This document shows positions 53,290 through 63,099 of a DNA stretch of 64,000 nucleotides, in pieces. The notes under the pieces were generated by a model. It had not been told where the DNA came from, searched no databases, and was given only the letters and a program-made list of their open reading frames with translations. A program made the translations under genes and the position numbers. Source of the DNA: Clostridium_AD sp050717515 (GTDB taxonomy: Bacteria > Bacillota > Clostridia > Clostridiales > Clostridiaceae); the NCBI RefSeq assembly GCF_050717515.1, contig NZ_JBOITL010000032.1, positions 62,001 to 126,000 of the forward strand, in the 5' to 3' direction. The stretch's first letter is position 1. Every line of letters begins with the position of its first letter.

Positions 53290-54528
53290 ATGAATTTATT
53301 ACTCGAAAATAAAATACAAGCTATTTTTTCTAAAAATACACATCGGGATAAAAAATCTAATTATCCAGCATTTTTATCTCAGCAGGAATTACAAAAGGTA
53401 AGAGCTTACCATGAGACTATTAAAGCCTATAACATTACACCATTAGTAAACTTAAAAGGGTTAGCCAAAGAGCTTGGGGTAAAGGGTATTTTTATTAAGG
53501 ATGAATCTAAAAGGATAGATCTAAATTCCTTTAAGATGTTAGGGGCCTCCTATGCTATTGGTAAGTTTTTATGCCAAAAGCTAGGTGTAAATATTGAAGA
53601 TTGTAGCTTTGAAGATTTAAAGTCTGTGGAGTTACGGAAAAAGATTGGAGAAATTACTTTTGTTACTTGTTCAGATGGTAACCACGGTAGGGGTGTAGCT
53701 TGGACTGCTAGACAATTAGGTCAAAAGGCAGTAATATACTTGCCAAAGGGTACAGCAGTTAGGCGTGTACAAGCTATCAAAGATCTAGGTGCAGAAGCTA
53801 AAGTAACAGATTTAAACTATGATGATACTGTTAGATATGCATTGCAAAAGGCAGTGGAGAATGGTTGGCAAATGGTGCAAGATACATCTTGGGAAGGCTA
53901 TACTGAAATACCTATGTGGATTATGCAGGGATATTCTGCTATGGGATATGAGGCTTTTCGGCAACTTAATGATTTAGAAATTGAGAAGCCCACTCATGTT
54001 TTTCTGCAAGCCGGTGTAGGAGCTATGGCAGGAGGGGTATTAGGGGCATATGTAAATTTATATAAGGATAATCACCCAATTGTAACAATTATGGAACCCA
54101 CTAATGCAGCTTGTATGTTTAAGTCCGCATCCATTAATGATGGAAAACCTCACGGCGTAGAAGGATCACTTAACTCTATTATGGCAGGACTAGCTTGTGG
54201 AGAACCTATTCCTATCGGGTGGGAGATAATACGAGATTTTGCATATTGCTTTTGTACATGCCCTGATTATGTAACTGCAAGAGGTATGAGAATTCTTGCA
54301 AACCCCATAGGACAAGATGAAAAAATTGTTTCAGGAGAATCAGGGGCTGTTGGTATAGGGTTATTATCCATTCTTATGCAAAAAAAACATACAGAAACTA
54401 TAAGAAAACAGCTTAGATTAGATAAAAATTCCATTGTGTTATTATTTAGTACTGAAGGAGACACAGATCCCATTAACTATAGAGATATACTTTGGGATGG
54501 AATGTATGAACTGCCAAGCTTAGATTAA
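53290..54528 (+). CDS. Second diaminopropionate ammonia-lyase-like PLP enzyme
   Basis: The 412-residue protein resembles ygeX with PLP lysine in RIDLNSFKMLGASYA, loop SDGNHGRGVAW, TSWEGYTEIPMWIMQGYSAM, QAGVGAMAGGVLGAY and VSGESGAVGIG. It is clearly a paralogue and not a recent duplication, as many positions differ. Next to a hydantoinase it may act on 2,3-diaminopropionate or a related amino acid formed from ring-opened purine. I start at ATG 53290 (GGGTG six bases upstream); the ORF is open to 53197. Confidence 0.87.
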   Translation: MNLLLENKIQAIFSKNTHRDKKSNYPAFLSQQELQKVRAYHETIKAYNITPLVNLKGLAKELGVKGIFIKDESKRIDLNSFKMLGASYAIGKFLCQKLGVNIEDCSFEDLKSVELRKKIGEITFVTCSDGNHGRGVAWTARQLGQKAVIYLPKGTAVRRVQAIKDLGAEAKVTDLNYDDTVRYALQKAVENGWQMVQDTSWEGYTEIPMWIMQGYSAMGYEAFRQLNDLEIEKPTHVFLQAGVGAMAGGVLGAYVNLYKDNHPIVTIMEPTNAACMFKSASINDGKPHGVEGSLNSIMAGLACGEPIPIGWEIIRDFAYCFCTCPDYVTARGMRILANPIGQDEKIVSGESGAVGIGLLSILMQKKHTETIRKQLRLDKNSIVLLFSTEGDTDPINYRDILWDGMYELPSLD

Positions 54529-54627
54529 GGCACATTAAATAACAAGTCAGAGAATAGAAATTAAGAGATAGATGAAAGATAAATATTTCTAATAAATGCT
54601 TTACAAAAAAAGGAGAAGGGATATTAG

Positions 54628-55938
54628 ATGTTTGATTTAGGGATTGTAAATGGAAGGATATATATAGACGGGAATTGGTATGAAGGAAATTTGTATATAA
54701 AAGATAATAAAATATCATCAATTTCCCATGAAGTACTAGAAGCTAAAGAAGAATACGATGCAAAAGGAAGAGATATATTACCAGGCTTTATTGATCCGCA
54801 TGTTCATTTTCAACTTACAGTAGGCATGCGCACCTCAGCGGATGATTTTTATAAGGGCTCAAGAGCTGCGGCCTTTGGTGGTATTACAACATATATTGAT
54901 TTCTTAGACCCAGTAAAAAACAACCTAGCATTAAAAAAAGCGTTTACTCTAAGAAAGGATTTGGCTACAAATAGTGTAATTGATTATGCATTCCATGCAA
55001 CTATTGCTGATTTAGATGAGAAGCCTATTAGCTTTATAAATGAAGCTAAAACCTTAGGAATTCCCACAATAAAACTATTTACCACCTATTCAAGTTCTGA
55101 TAGGCGTACAAAGGATAGAACTATAGATAGACTTTTAAGCCATACTAAAGAAACAGGAACCCTCTTACTAGCACATTCAGAAAATGATGGACTAATACTT
55201 GAAGGTTGTAAAATACCTGTGATTCAGCATGAGAGCTCAAGACCTGCAATAGCAGAAATAAGTGAGGTTATAAAGCTTGCTGAAATGACTAAATATAGAG
55301 ATGGAAGAATGTATATTGTGCATACAAATTGTGGGACAACAGTTGAGAGACTTAAAGAAAACTATAAGTCCATTCTCAATACTGATTTTATCCTTGAAAG
55401 TTGTCCACATTACTTTATTTTTTCATCTTCTAAATATTTACAGAGGGATGGGTATTTGTACACCATGACCCCACCCCTTCGAAGTGATAGGGAAGTGAAA
55501 AAATTAAATGATCAAATAGATAATATATTTACAATAGGTACGGATCATTGTCCCTTTAATTCCACGGATAAAAATAGAGAATTTGTTGATGAGATGCCTA
55601 TGGGTATAGGGGGAGTAGAATATTCTTTCCCACTTATGTACGAAAAATTTGGAGAAAAAGTAATTGATAAGTTTACAAAAAATCCTGCAATTGTGCATGG
55701 TTTGTATCCTAAAAAAGGAAACTTGCTCCCAGGAGCAGATGCAGATATAGTTATATTTGATCACAATGAACATTATATTATAAAAGAAAATCATTCAAAT
55801 GTAGACTACAATCTATACAAAGATATGGAGCTAACAGGAAAAGTTTGTTCAACTATTTCTAAGGGCAAATTTGTAGTTAAAGATGGTGTTTTCATAGGGG
55901 GAAAGGGTGAATATTTGAGTCGAGAACTTAAATATTAA
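54628..55938 (+). CDS. hyuA: Hydantoinase/dihydropyrimidinase-type amidohydrolase (HyuA-like)
   Basis: The 436-residue cyclic amidohydrolase shows the two-metal site DPHVHFQL, the carbamylated lysine in TIKLFTTYSS, histidines in LLAHSEND and YIVHTNCG, and aspartate in TIGTDHCPFN. It resembles the D-hydantoinase encoded with ygeX/ygeY in E. coli. In this context it would open a hydantoin or dihydropurine-derived ring to a ureido acid for the carbamoyltransferases. AAAGGAG precedes the ATG. Confidence 0.88.
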   Translation: MFDLGIVNGRIYIDGNWYEGNLYIKDNKISSISHEVLEAKEEYDAKGRDILPGFIDPHVHFQLTVGMRTSADDFYKGSRAAAFGGITTYIDFLDPVKNNLALKKAFTLRKDLATNSVIDYAFHATIADLDEKPISFINEAKTLGIPTIKLFTTYSSSDRRTKDRTIDRLLSHTKETGTLLLAHSENDGLILEGCKIPVIQHESSRPAIAEISEVIKLAEMTKYRDGRMYIVHTNCGTTVERLKENYKSILNTDFILESCPHYFIFSSSKYLQRDGYLYTMTPPLRSDREVKKLNDQIDNIFTIGTDHCPFNSTDKNREFVDEMPMGIGGVEYSFPLMYEKFGEKVIDKFTKNPAIVHGLYPKKGNLLPGADADIVIFDHNEHYIIKENHSNVDYNLYKDMELTGKVCSTISKGKFVVKDGVFIGGKGEYLSRELKY

Positions 55939-55957
55939 GATTAAGAGTTTTTTTATT

Positions 55958-56172
55958 AGATTAGCCTATAAGGTCAAGTATATATTGCTGGAATGCTTTC
56001 ACTGCGCCAAGTAATTCTAAAATTTATTTTATTTGTATCTGCTAAAAAATTCAAACTCGCTATCGCTCAAACATGAATTTTTCGGTGCGTAGCTACAAAT
56101 AAAATAAATTTTGAATTACTAGGGCTTATTCAAATGCATTCTACGCAATATATACTTTTGTTAGCATAATCT
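55958..56172. repeat. Long imperfect inverted-repeat element, type 2
   Basis: The arms pair from AGATTA (55958) with TAATCT (56167-56172), through AAGTATATATTGC with GCAATATATACTT, to AGTAATTC/GAATTACT and TTTATTTTATTTGTA/TACAAATAAAATAAA and inner AAAAATTCA/TGAATTTTT. The loop has CTCGCTATCGCTCAAAC. No gene is present. Layout and loop flavour resemble the element at 42952, though the sequences differ. Confidence 0.75.
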
Positions 56173-56215
56173 AAGAAAAAACAGTTAATTCTAAAAACTG
56201 AATAATCTATCTTAA

Positions 56216-56242
56216 CACCGTAAAATTTTAAATTTTACGGTG
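56216..56242. terminator. Palindromic terminator between hyuA and allH
   Basis: CACCGTAAAATTT and its complement form a near-perfect 27-base palindrome followed by CTTTTT. It should end the dpaL2-hyuA transcript. Confidence 0.7.
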
Positions 56243-56362
56243 CTTTTTACGTTTTCAAGTAAAATTAGAATTTTAAGAAATAAGTTATAAAATTTTATAA
56301 AATTGCATATAAAGAAATTGATGAATAAAAATATAAATTTGAGATATAAAGGGATGATTTTA

Positions 56363-57346
56363 TTGAAGGGATTATTTATATGCGATCTTCTCCAGAAAAT
56401 GATTTTGAAAAGGGGAATATTATGTGGACAAGTTCATTGTGTATTTAAAAACGCTTGTAATATTGAATGTGATGATTTATTTATAACACTTTTAAGTAGT
56501 GGTAAAAAAATGTCTCCAATGAGTGTAATTGTGGAGGGAGTAGAACAAGTTGATTTTAATGGTTTAAATATAAAACAAGGTTTGAAATTTGAATTTAGTG
56601 AAAGTAAAATATATTGCGCAGAAGCGAATCTAAATATAGACATGAATGGTGTTAAAACTTGGTCGCCCTTTGTTGAAATAAATGTTTCAAATTGCACTGA
56701 AAATCAACTTCTAGAAAATATTAAAATTATTGGACAAGGGTTAGTTAAATATGGAAAGCACTATGGTATGGGTCCACTTATAAATATGCTTGCAGATAAA
56801 TATACAGAGCTTGAATTAGCTACTTTTCCTCAATGTACTTTTGATAAAAGTTTTGAATTTATAAAAGATAGATTTATGAATTTTATCAATACTGTAATAA
56901 AAGCAGATATGGATGGCATAGGATATATAGCACAGTCTGTTATAGGTTTTGGCTGCGGACTTACACCAGCAATGGATGATTTTATTAGCGGTTTAATGAT
57001 TGCATACATATATATGGGAACTTATTATAAAATAAATATTAATGGCTTATACCAATTTAATAGTAAAATAATTAGCTTGGGGCTGCAAAAAACAACTAGA
57101 GTTAGCTCTGAAATGTTAATGCATTCATCCCTTGGAGAGATAAATGAGGGTGTTCGGAATTTAATGGCAGTAATTTTAAATTTTCATGATGATAGTTATG
57201 ATAAAAACCATAAATGTATTATTAAATCACTAATAGAAGTTATTGAGTATGGTGATACATCAGGAACAGATACAGCATATGGGATTTACTTGGGACTTAG
57301 TATTTTGACTAATTTAAGGTATAGGAGGGTTTGGATAAATGAATGA
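56363..57346 (+). CDS. allH: AllH (YlbF, DUF2877), oxamate transcarbamylase component
   Basis: The family core starts with LKGLFICDLL and CGQVHCVFKNACNI and continues to the conserved GFGCGLTPAMDDFISGLM and EYGDTSGTDTAYGI. DUF2877 proteins are the third component, with FdrA and YlbE, of oxamate transcarbamylase in E. coli (allFGH). Start is uncertain: I use TTG 56363 because AAAGGG lies nine bases before and it matches where the family begins; the reading frame is open to TTG 56303. Overlaps allF by 8 bases. Confidence 0.82.
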   Translation: MKGLFICDLLQKMILKRGILCGQVHCVFKNACNIECDDLFITLLSSGKKMSPMSVIVEGVEQVDFNGLNIKQGLKFEFSESKIYCAEANLNIDMNGVKTWSPFVEINVSNCTENQLLENIKIIGQGLVKYGKHYGMGPLINMLADKYTELELATFPQCTFDKSFEFIKDRFMNFINTVIKADMDGIGYIAQSVIGFGCGLTPAMDDFISGLMIAYIYMGTYYKININGLYQFNSKIISLGLQKTTRVSSEMLMHSSLGEINEGVRNLMAVILNFHDDSYDKNHKCIIKSLIEVIEYGDTSGTDTAYGIYLGLSILTNLRYRRVWINE

Positions 57347-58907
57347 TTGCGTGGATATTAGAAAAAATACTTATTATGATTCTGTGGCACTCATGCTAAT
57401 AACTAAGGAAATTAAAAAGTTACTAAAGGTGAAACAAGTAATAGTTGGTATGGGAACAGAACTAAATATAGAGCTAGTAGAAAATTTAGGTTTATCAAAT
57501 GATGAGATAAGAAAACTTACACCTGGTGATTTTTTCATAGCGGCTGAAAGTGATGAGGAAAATGCAATAGAAATCATAGTTAAAAAAGTTGATGAACTAT
57601 TAAACACTAAGGGTGATAACCATGATTTGTCTAGCGAGTATAAGCCAACAACACTTAGTGCTGCAGTTAACCATTTAGAGGGAGCTAACATGGCAATTAT
57701 ATCTTTACCTGGAAAATATGCTGCCCATGAAGCAAGAAAAGCATTAAGTAATAATCTTAATGTAATGTTATTTAGTGACAATGTAACATTAGAAGAAGAA
57801 ATTGAGCTAAAACAAATAGGAAGAGATAAGGGACTCCTAGTTATGGGACCAGATTGTGGTACGGCAATCATTAATGGAATTCCACTTTGTTTTGCAAATG
57901 TTGTGAGGCGAGGTGACATAGGTATTGTAGGAGCATCTGGTACGGGAACTCAGGAGGTTTGTGTCATTATAGATAAAATGGGTGGGGGAGTATCGCAGGT
58001 TATTGGAACAGGAGGAAGAGATCTTAAAAGCGCCGTTGGCGGAATTATGATGATTGAGGGGTTTAAAGCCTTAATACATGATGAAGGAACAAAGGTTATA
58101 GTGTTAATTTCTAAACCTCCAGCACCAGAGGTAGCAGAAAAAATATTAAATATGGTAAAAACCACAAATAAGCCAGTTGTAGCATGCTTTATAGGTGGCG
58201 ATAGATGCGAAATTGAAAAGAAGGGTGCATGTTCATGTTTAAATCTAGAGGATGCAGGGAGAAAGGCAGTATTGTTATCAAAGGGAAATAAAATAGATGA
58301 TTTTACTGGGTTTACATTATCAGATATAGAAATTGAAGGGATTGTCCAAGCTGAATGTAAAAAACTTAGTAGTGACCAGAAATATTTAAGAGCATTATAT
58401 ACCGGTGGAACCTTGGCTGATGAAGCAATGAAAATGTTAGGCAAGGAGGGATATAAAATACACTCTAATATTCCCTTGTCACCCGAACTTAAGCTAGTGG
58501 ATGTGCGAATTAGCGTTGAACATACCTGCATTGACCTAGGTGACGATGAGTTCACTGTTGGAAAGCCACATCCTATGATAGATCCAGTGGCTAGGGTAGA
58601 AAGACTTCCGGTGGAAGCCGAGGATGGTGAAGTTGCCATAGTACTTATGGATTTTGTGCTTGGTTATGGATCAAACATAGACCCAGCGGGAGAAATGATT
58701 AACTCCATAATAGATGCAAAAAAAACCATGGATAATAAAAATAAATATTTATGTGTAATCGGGTACATATGTGGTACCCAGGCGGACCCGCAAAATTACA
58801 AATCGCAAAGTGAAAAATTAGAAAAAGCAGGAGTTATACTAATGCCATCTAATGCTCAAGCTGTTAAACTATGCTCATTAATTCTTGGAAGATTAAATGA
58901 AATATAG
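57339..58907 (+). CDS. allF: AllF (FdrA), CoA-ligase-like oxamate transcarbamylase subunit
   Basis: The 522-residue protein is related to succinyl-CoA synthetases: GPDCGTAIINGIPLCFAN, the nucleotide-binding GIVGASGTGTQEVCVI and VISKPPAPEVAEKIL-like segments, then a C-terminal domain with YTGGTLADEAMKML and GGKPHPMIDP-like HPMIDPVARV. With AllG and AllH it carries out carbamoyl transfer between carbamoyl-phosphate and oxamate (oxalurate). AGGAGGG before ATG 57339. Confidence 0.9.
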   Translation: MNDCVDIRKNTYYDSVALMLITKEIKKLLKVKQVIVGMGTELNIELVENLGLSNDEIRKLTPGDFFIAAESDEENAIEIIVKKVDELLNTKGDNHDLSSEYKPTTLSAAVNHLEGANMAIISLPGKYAAHEARKALSNNLNVMLFSDNVTLEEEIELKQIGRDKGLLVMGPDCGTAIINGIPLCFANVVRRGDIGIVGASGTGTQEVCVIIDKMGGGVSQVIGTGGRDLKSAVGGIMMIEGFKALIHDEGTKVIVLISKPPAPEVAEKILNMVKTTNKPVVACFIGGDRCEIEKKGACSCLNLEDAGRKAVLLSKGNKIDDFTGFTLSDIEIEGIVQAECKKLSSDQKYLRALYTGGTLADEAMKMLGKEGYKIHSNIPLSPELKLVDVRISVEHTCIDLGDDEFTVGKPHPMIDPVARVERLPVEAEDGEVAIVLMDFVLGYGSNIDPAGEMINSIIDAKKTMDNKNKYLCVIGYICGTQADPQNYKSQSEKLEKAGVILMPSNAQAVKLCSLILGRLNEI

Positions 58908-58921
58908 TGGAGGTGTATACA

Positions 58922-60331
58922 TTGCCAGATATAAATAAATTATTCAGTGAGAAGCTTATTGTTATAGATATGGGACTGGAGTCTTTTGATAAAGATTTAA
59001 AGGCTCAAAATGTAGAAAGTATGCATGTTAATTGGAGCCCACCAAGCAAGGCAAGTAAAATGCTTTCTGTTTTAGAAGAAAGCAGTATAAGTGAAAAAAT
59101 TGATATTGCAAACAAGGAGGCGATTTTAAGACTGCTTGCAGCTGAGCCAATAATTGTTGGTATAGGTACAGCAGGAACTCATATACCAGGAATGACAAAA
59201 AACACAATTCTTCATGCAGGGCCACCTATAGCTTGGGAACAAATGAGTGAACCGCTTAAAGGGGCAATCATTGGTGGACTAATATATGAAAAATTAGTAA
59301 CAAATGAAGAGGATGGAAGAAAACTTGCTTGTTCAGGGGAGATATTATTCGATTCCTGCCATCATCATTCCACAGTAGGACCTATGGCAGGGGTGGTTAC
59401 AAATTCAATGCCAGTTTGGATTCTGCAAAATAAGGCCTTTGGAAATTTTGCCTACTGCACTTTGAACGAAGGATTAGGTAAGGTACTTAGGTTTGGAGCA
59501 TTTAGTCCAGAAGTCATTGACAGACTTAACTGGATGGAGAGGGTACTTGCAGCGGTACTTAAGGAAGCTATGGAAATTAAGGGAAGTATAGATTTAAAAA
59601 CTATAATAGCTCAAAGTCTTCAAATGGGTGATGAAGGACATAACAGAAATAAAGCAGGAACCTCACTTTTATTTAGGGAACTTGCACCCTGCATTGTCAA
59701 AACTAAATTTTCAAATGATGAAAAGGCTGATGTATTAACTTTTATAGATAAAAACGATCATTTTTTCCTAAATGTATCTATGCCAGCCTGTAAATGTAGT
59801 TTAGATCCACTAAGTGATATTCCAAATAGTACTGTGGTTTATACAATGTCAAGGAATGGTACTAATTTTGGTATAAGGGTATCTGGCACAGGGGATGAAT
59901 GGTTTACTGCACCTTGCGCGCTGGTTACGGGTCTTTATTTTCCAGGTTTTGAGGAGAAGGATGCCAATCCTGATATTGGAGATAGTTGTATAACAGAAAC
60001 AGCAGGAATAGGTGGATTTGCTATGGCAACTGCACCGGCAATTGTTCAATTTGTAGGGGGAACACCAGTGGATGCCATAAATTACACCAAAAGCATGTAC
60101 GAGATAACCTGCGCAGAAAATAATTCTTTTAAAATACCAAATATAAATTTCAGGGGAACACCAACTGGAATTGATTTTAGGAAAGTAATAGAAACAAGGA
60201 TATTACCTGTAATAAATACTGGAATTGCATGTAACAGAGCAGGTGTTGGCCAAGTAGGGGCAGGCATAGTTCATCCTCCAATGAAATGTTTTGAAGATGC
60301 GCTTACCTCTTTTATTAATAAAATAATTTAA
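58922..60331 (+). CDS. allG: AllG (YlbE, DUF1116), oxamate transcarbamylase subunit
   Basis: The 469-residue protein has the DUF1116 pattern: WSPPSKAS, GIGTAGTHIPGM, LHAGPPIAWEQMSEPLKGA, MGDEGHNRNKAGTSLL and GTPTGIDFRKV. I start at TTG 58922, eight bases after GGAGG; an in-frame GTG at 58907 lies inside the ribosome site and overlaps the allF stop. Completes allHFG. Confidence 0.9.
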   Translation: MPDINKLFSEKLIVIDMGLESFDKDLKAQNVESMHVNWSPPSKASKMLSVLEESSISEKIDIANKEAILRLLAAEPIIVGIGTAGTHIPGMTKNTILHAGPPIAWEQMSEPLKGAIIGGLIYEKLVTNEEDGRKLACSGEILFDSCHHHSTVGPMAGVVTNSMPVWILQNKAFGNFAYCTLNEGLGKVLRFGAFSPEVIDRLNWMERVLAAVLKEAMEIKGSIDLKTIIAQSLQMGDEGHNRNKAGTSLLFRELAPCIVKTKFSNDEKADVLTFIDKNDHFFLNVSMPACKCSLDPLSDIPNSTVVYTMSRNGTNFGIRVSGTGDEWFTAPCALVTGLYFPGFEEKDANPDIGDSCITETAGIGGFAMATAPAIVQFVGGTPVDAINYTKSMYEITCAENNSFKIPNINFRGTPTGIDFRKVIETRILPVINTGIACNRAGVGQVGAGIVHPPMKCFEDALTSFINKII

Positions 60332-60349
60332 TTTAATCAGGGGGTTATT

Positions 60350-61141
60350 ATGAATATTATTGATGCTTTTAAAAATGTGAAAATGTATGATTTGACTCAG
60401 AAAATTAGTCATTTAACACCAGCATGGCCAACCTATGAGCCACTAGAAATTAAATTTTTTAAAAGACTTTCATCCAATGGTGCAAATGGGCAGGTACTAA
60501 CCCATTCAAACCATGTTGGTACTCATCTTGATGGTTCACTACATTTTTGTACACATGGACGGGATATAGCAAGTATTCCACTAGAAGAACTTGTGGCACC
60601 CGGAGTCGTTGTGGATATATCTGATATAGCTGAGGATTATGGAATCTATACTTCAAAGGACATAATGGACAGAGCAGATGTTAGAAAAGGTGATATTTTA
60701 ATTATACACACTGGCTATCATAAATATGGCTGGGATGAGCCAGAAGCAGATGAGGAAAGGGTAATGATGAGACATCCAGGTCCTACAAAGGAGTTTGCAA
60801 ATTGGTGTAAAGAGATGGAATTTAAATGGATAGGTGTTGATTGTGGTTCTGCGGATCACCCAATGAATACAAAGATTCGCGAATGGGCTCCAAAGGAAGC
60901 AAAACGTGCCGATAGATATTTAAAAGCTAAATACGGTAAAGGTATCGAAGATTTCTGGCCAGAGGATGATTATCAGTTAATGCATTATGACTTATTCCCT
61001 ATTAATATTATTCATGCTGAAAATATTGGTGGAGATATTGATAAAGTACTGGGCAAGAGATTAATAATAGGGTGTTTTCCATGGAGATTCGAGGGCGGAG
61101 AATCTTGTATATCCCGTATAGTTGCCTTTGACGCAGAATAG
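60350..61141 (+). CDS. Cyclase-family (kynurenine formamidase-like) metal hydrolase
   Basis: The 263-residue protein has the family metal motif HVGTHLDGSLHF (His-x-Gly-Thr-His-x-Asp then His), DILIIHTGYHKYGW and WIGVDCGSADHP. Enzymes of this fold hydrolyse amides or cyclic amides, for example N-formylkynurenine and isatin. Between allG and an acyl-CoA-type set, a ring-opening or amide-hydrolysing step on a small heterocycle or oxamate-like compound is likely but unproven. Confidence 0.85.
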   Translation: MNIIDAFKNVKMYDLTQKISHLTPAWPTYEPLEIKFFKRLSSNGANGQVLTHSNHVGTHLDGSLHFCTHGRDIASIPLEELVAPGVVVDISDIAEDYGIYTSKDIMDRADVRKGDILIIHTGYHKYGWDEPEADEERVMMRHPGPTKEFANWCKEMEFKWIGVDCGSADHPMNTKIREWAPKEAKRADRYLKAKYGKGIEDFWPEDDYQLMHYDLFPINIIHAENIGGDIDKVLGKRLIIGCFPWRFEGGESCISRIVAFDAE

Positions 61142-61229
61142 GATTGGTGCAGAGTAGCTTTGACAAAGAGTAGTCTTTGATTAGCAGTAGGTGCTGATAA
61201 AAAATATAGATTTGAAGGGATGATAAATT

Positions 61230-61904
61230 ATGATAGTAGATAAAATGGAACAGTCTTTGAGGCCAGTGGAGTCAGTAATGGTGCCATATCCACCTAAGTA
61301 TATTACTATGGCCACTGGAGAAAAATTAGTAATTCGTCAAATAAAAAGAGAAGAAGTACCACATATTTTAGAAGCTGTGAAGCCACTTATGAGTGTAGAA
61401 GCTGATTTTTATGATATTGTTGCAGCTAGAATATATTCAGAGCTTTTAGGTTACTACAGATATAGAGTAAAGGATGAATATTGCCTAATTGGAACTATAG
61501 ATGGAGTTTTGGTTGGTATTGTTAATGGGCGCATGGTTAATGATAAGGTAGGGATGTCCTATCATACCATGACATTAAAGCAAGGACTTAGAATTGGAGC
61601 GCAATTATTTGCAGCAAAAATGGAATACCATCTAGATTTTCTGAATCAAGAAGAAGTTTGGATTGTTGCTGAGAGTCCAAATGGATTTAAAAGATGGATG
61701 ATTGAATATGAACTCCAGTCAAGACCAGAAACTTGGCATGAGCTAGGGGGAGTACCAACATATGTGTTAACTAAAGCCTTGTGGGAAAAACACAAAGGGG
61801 CTAAACTGGGTGGCCGCCGTCCAGTATCTGATCAACTACTTAAAACTTGCGAGCATCCAATTCTTCCATCCACATATGCTCAAATTCCAGGGTATAAAAG
61901 ATGA
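61230..61904 (+). CDS. GNAT-fold N-acyltransferase-like protein
   Basis: The 224-residue protein begins with a leader and then KLVIRQIKREEVPHILEAV, typical of GNAT beta1-alpha1, followed by GTIDGVLVGIVNGRMV (beta4) and a C-terminal part with NGFKRWMIEYELQSRPETW. The acetyl-CoA P-loop is not clear, so activity is uncertain. Its stop overlaps the thiolase-fold gene by 4 bases, and the set is probably one operon with the cyclase and allHFG. Confidence 0.65.
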   Translation: MIVDKMEQSLRPVESVMVPYPPKYITMATGEKLVIRQIKREEVPHILEAVKPLMSVEADFYDIVAARIYSELLGYYRYRVKDEYCLIGTIDGVLVGIVNGRMVNDKVGMSYHTMTLKQGLRIGAQLFAAKMEYHLDFLNQEEVWIVAESPNGFKRWMIEYELQSRPETWHELGGVPTYVLTKALWEKHKGAKLGGRRPVSDQLLKTCEHPILPSTYAQIPGYKR

Positions 61905-63097
61905 GAGAAGTTGGTATTGTGGGTGTAGGCCATAGTAAATTCGGTAAAATGTCAGGCGGAACATTTACTGATATGCTAAGTATGGCAGCTGTGCAGGCAT
62001 TAGATGATGCTGGTGTAAAAACAGGTATAGGACATGGTGTGGATCAGGTTTTTGTATCAACAATGGGTGCGGGTATTCTTAATAAACAAAGCGGCATTGC
62101 CTCAGCACTTGTGGATTATTTAAATTTAAGACCCGCAATGGCCGAAACTATAGAAAATGGTCCAGCCTCAGGTGCATCAGCTATAAAACTTGGATATATG
62201 GCTATAGCTAGTGGTATGTGCGACTGTGTGCTGGTGGTTGGTGGAGAAATGATGAGGGTTGTTAGTGGATGGGAAGGAACGGATTTCGTTGCTACAATGC
62301 TTCACCCAGAAGCTGAATATAATTATGGGCTAACATTACCAGCCTTCGCAGGACTCTTTACGAAATTATGTATGGAGAAGTATGGAATAACTGAAACGGA
62401 TTTATCAATAGTAGCAGTTAAAAATCATGAAAATGCAATCCATAATCCAGTAGCACATATACACGTGGTGCCCAATCTTTATTGCATAACAGAGGATGAG
62501 GATGCACATATAATGAATCCCTATGTTGCAGAGCCACTTCGGATGTATCATTGTTGTCCTGTATCTGACGGGTCAGCAGCAGTTTTATTATGTGCTATGG
62601 ACAAAGCAGACAGATTTATTAGAAAACCAATAAAAATAGCAGGCATAGGGCAAGCAACGGATACTCATGCGGTGGCTGAAAGAGAAGTGCCTACTGATCT
62701 ACTTGCTGTTAGACTTGCAGCACAAATGGCATATAAGATGTCTGGACTTACAGCGCAAGATATTGATGTTGCAGAACTTCATGATGCTTTCCAAATACTT
62801 GAGATAGTTGAATCAGAAGAGGTTGGTTTTTTCGAAAGGGGTGAGGGTCATATAGCTGCCCGAAATGGTGAAACAAAGATTGGTGGTAAGATTCCTATTA
62901 ACACCTCAGGAGGATTAAAGGCAAAGGGACATCCACTTGGTGCAACTGGCGTTTCACAGGTTGTAGAAATCGTAAAACAACTAAGGGGAGAAGCTACAGG
63001 ACGTCAAGTAGAGGGAGCTAAAGCTGGCCTTTGTGTTAACTTTGGTGGTTTCGGTAATAATGTTGTTGCAACTATTCTCACTGTGGAGGAATCATAA
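61901..63097 (+). CDS. Thiolase-fold protein lacking the nucleophilic cysteine
   Basis: The 398-residue protein is an SCP2-type thiolase fold with GVGHSKFGK at the N-terminus, the substrate-loop region VAVKNHENAIHNP, the catalytic histidine loop in GGLKAKGHPLGATG and a final GLCVNFGGFGNN. At the nucleophile position, where thiolases have Cys in a CASG/CGSG context, this protein has ENGPASGASAIKLG, so Cys is replaced by Pro. Similar Cys-less members that pair with DUF35 proteins act as aldolases on CoA esters. Followed by DUF35 after 2 bases. Confidence 0.8.
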   Translation: MREVGIVGVGHSKFGKMSGGTFTDMLSMAAVQALDDAGVKTGIGHGVDQVFVSTMGAGILNKQSGIASALVDYLNLRPAMAETIENGPASGASAIKLGYMAIASGMCDCVLVVGGEMMRVVSGWEGTDFVATMLHPEAEYNYGLTLPAFAGLFTKLCMEKYGITETDLSIVAVKNHENAIHNPVAHIHVVPNLYCITEDEDAHIMNPYVAEPLRMYHCCPVSDGSAAVLLCAMDKADRFIRKPIKIAGIGQATDTHAVAEREVPTDLLAVRLAAQMAYKMSGLTAQDIDVAELHDAFQILEIVESEEVGFFERGEGHIAARNGETKIGGKIPINTSGGLKAKGHPLGATGVSQVVEIVKQLRGEATGRQVEGAKAGLCVNFGGFGNNVVATILTVEES

Positions 63098-63099
63098 TT

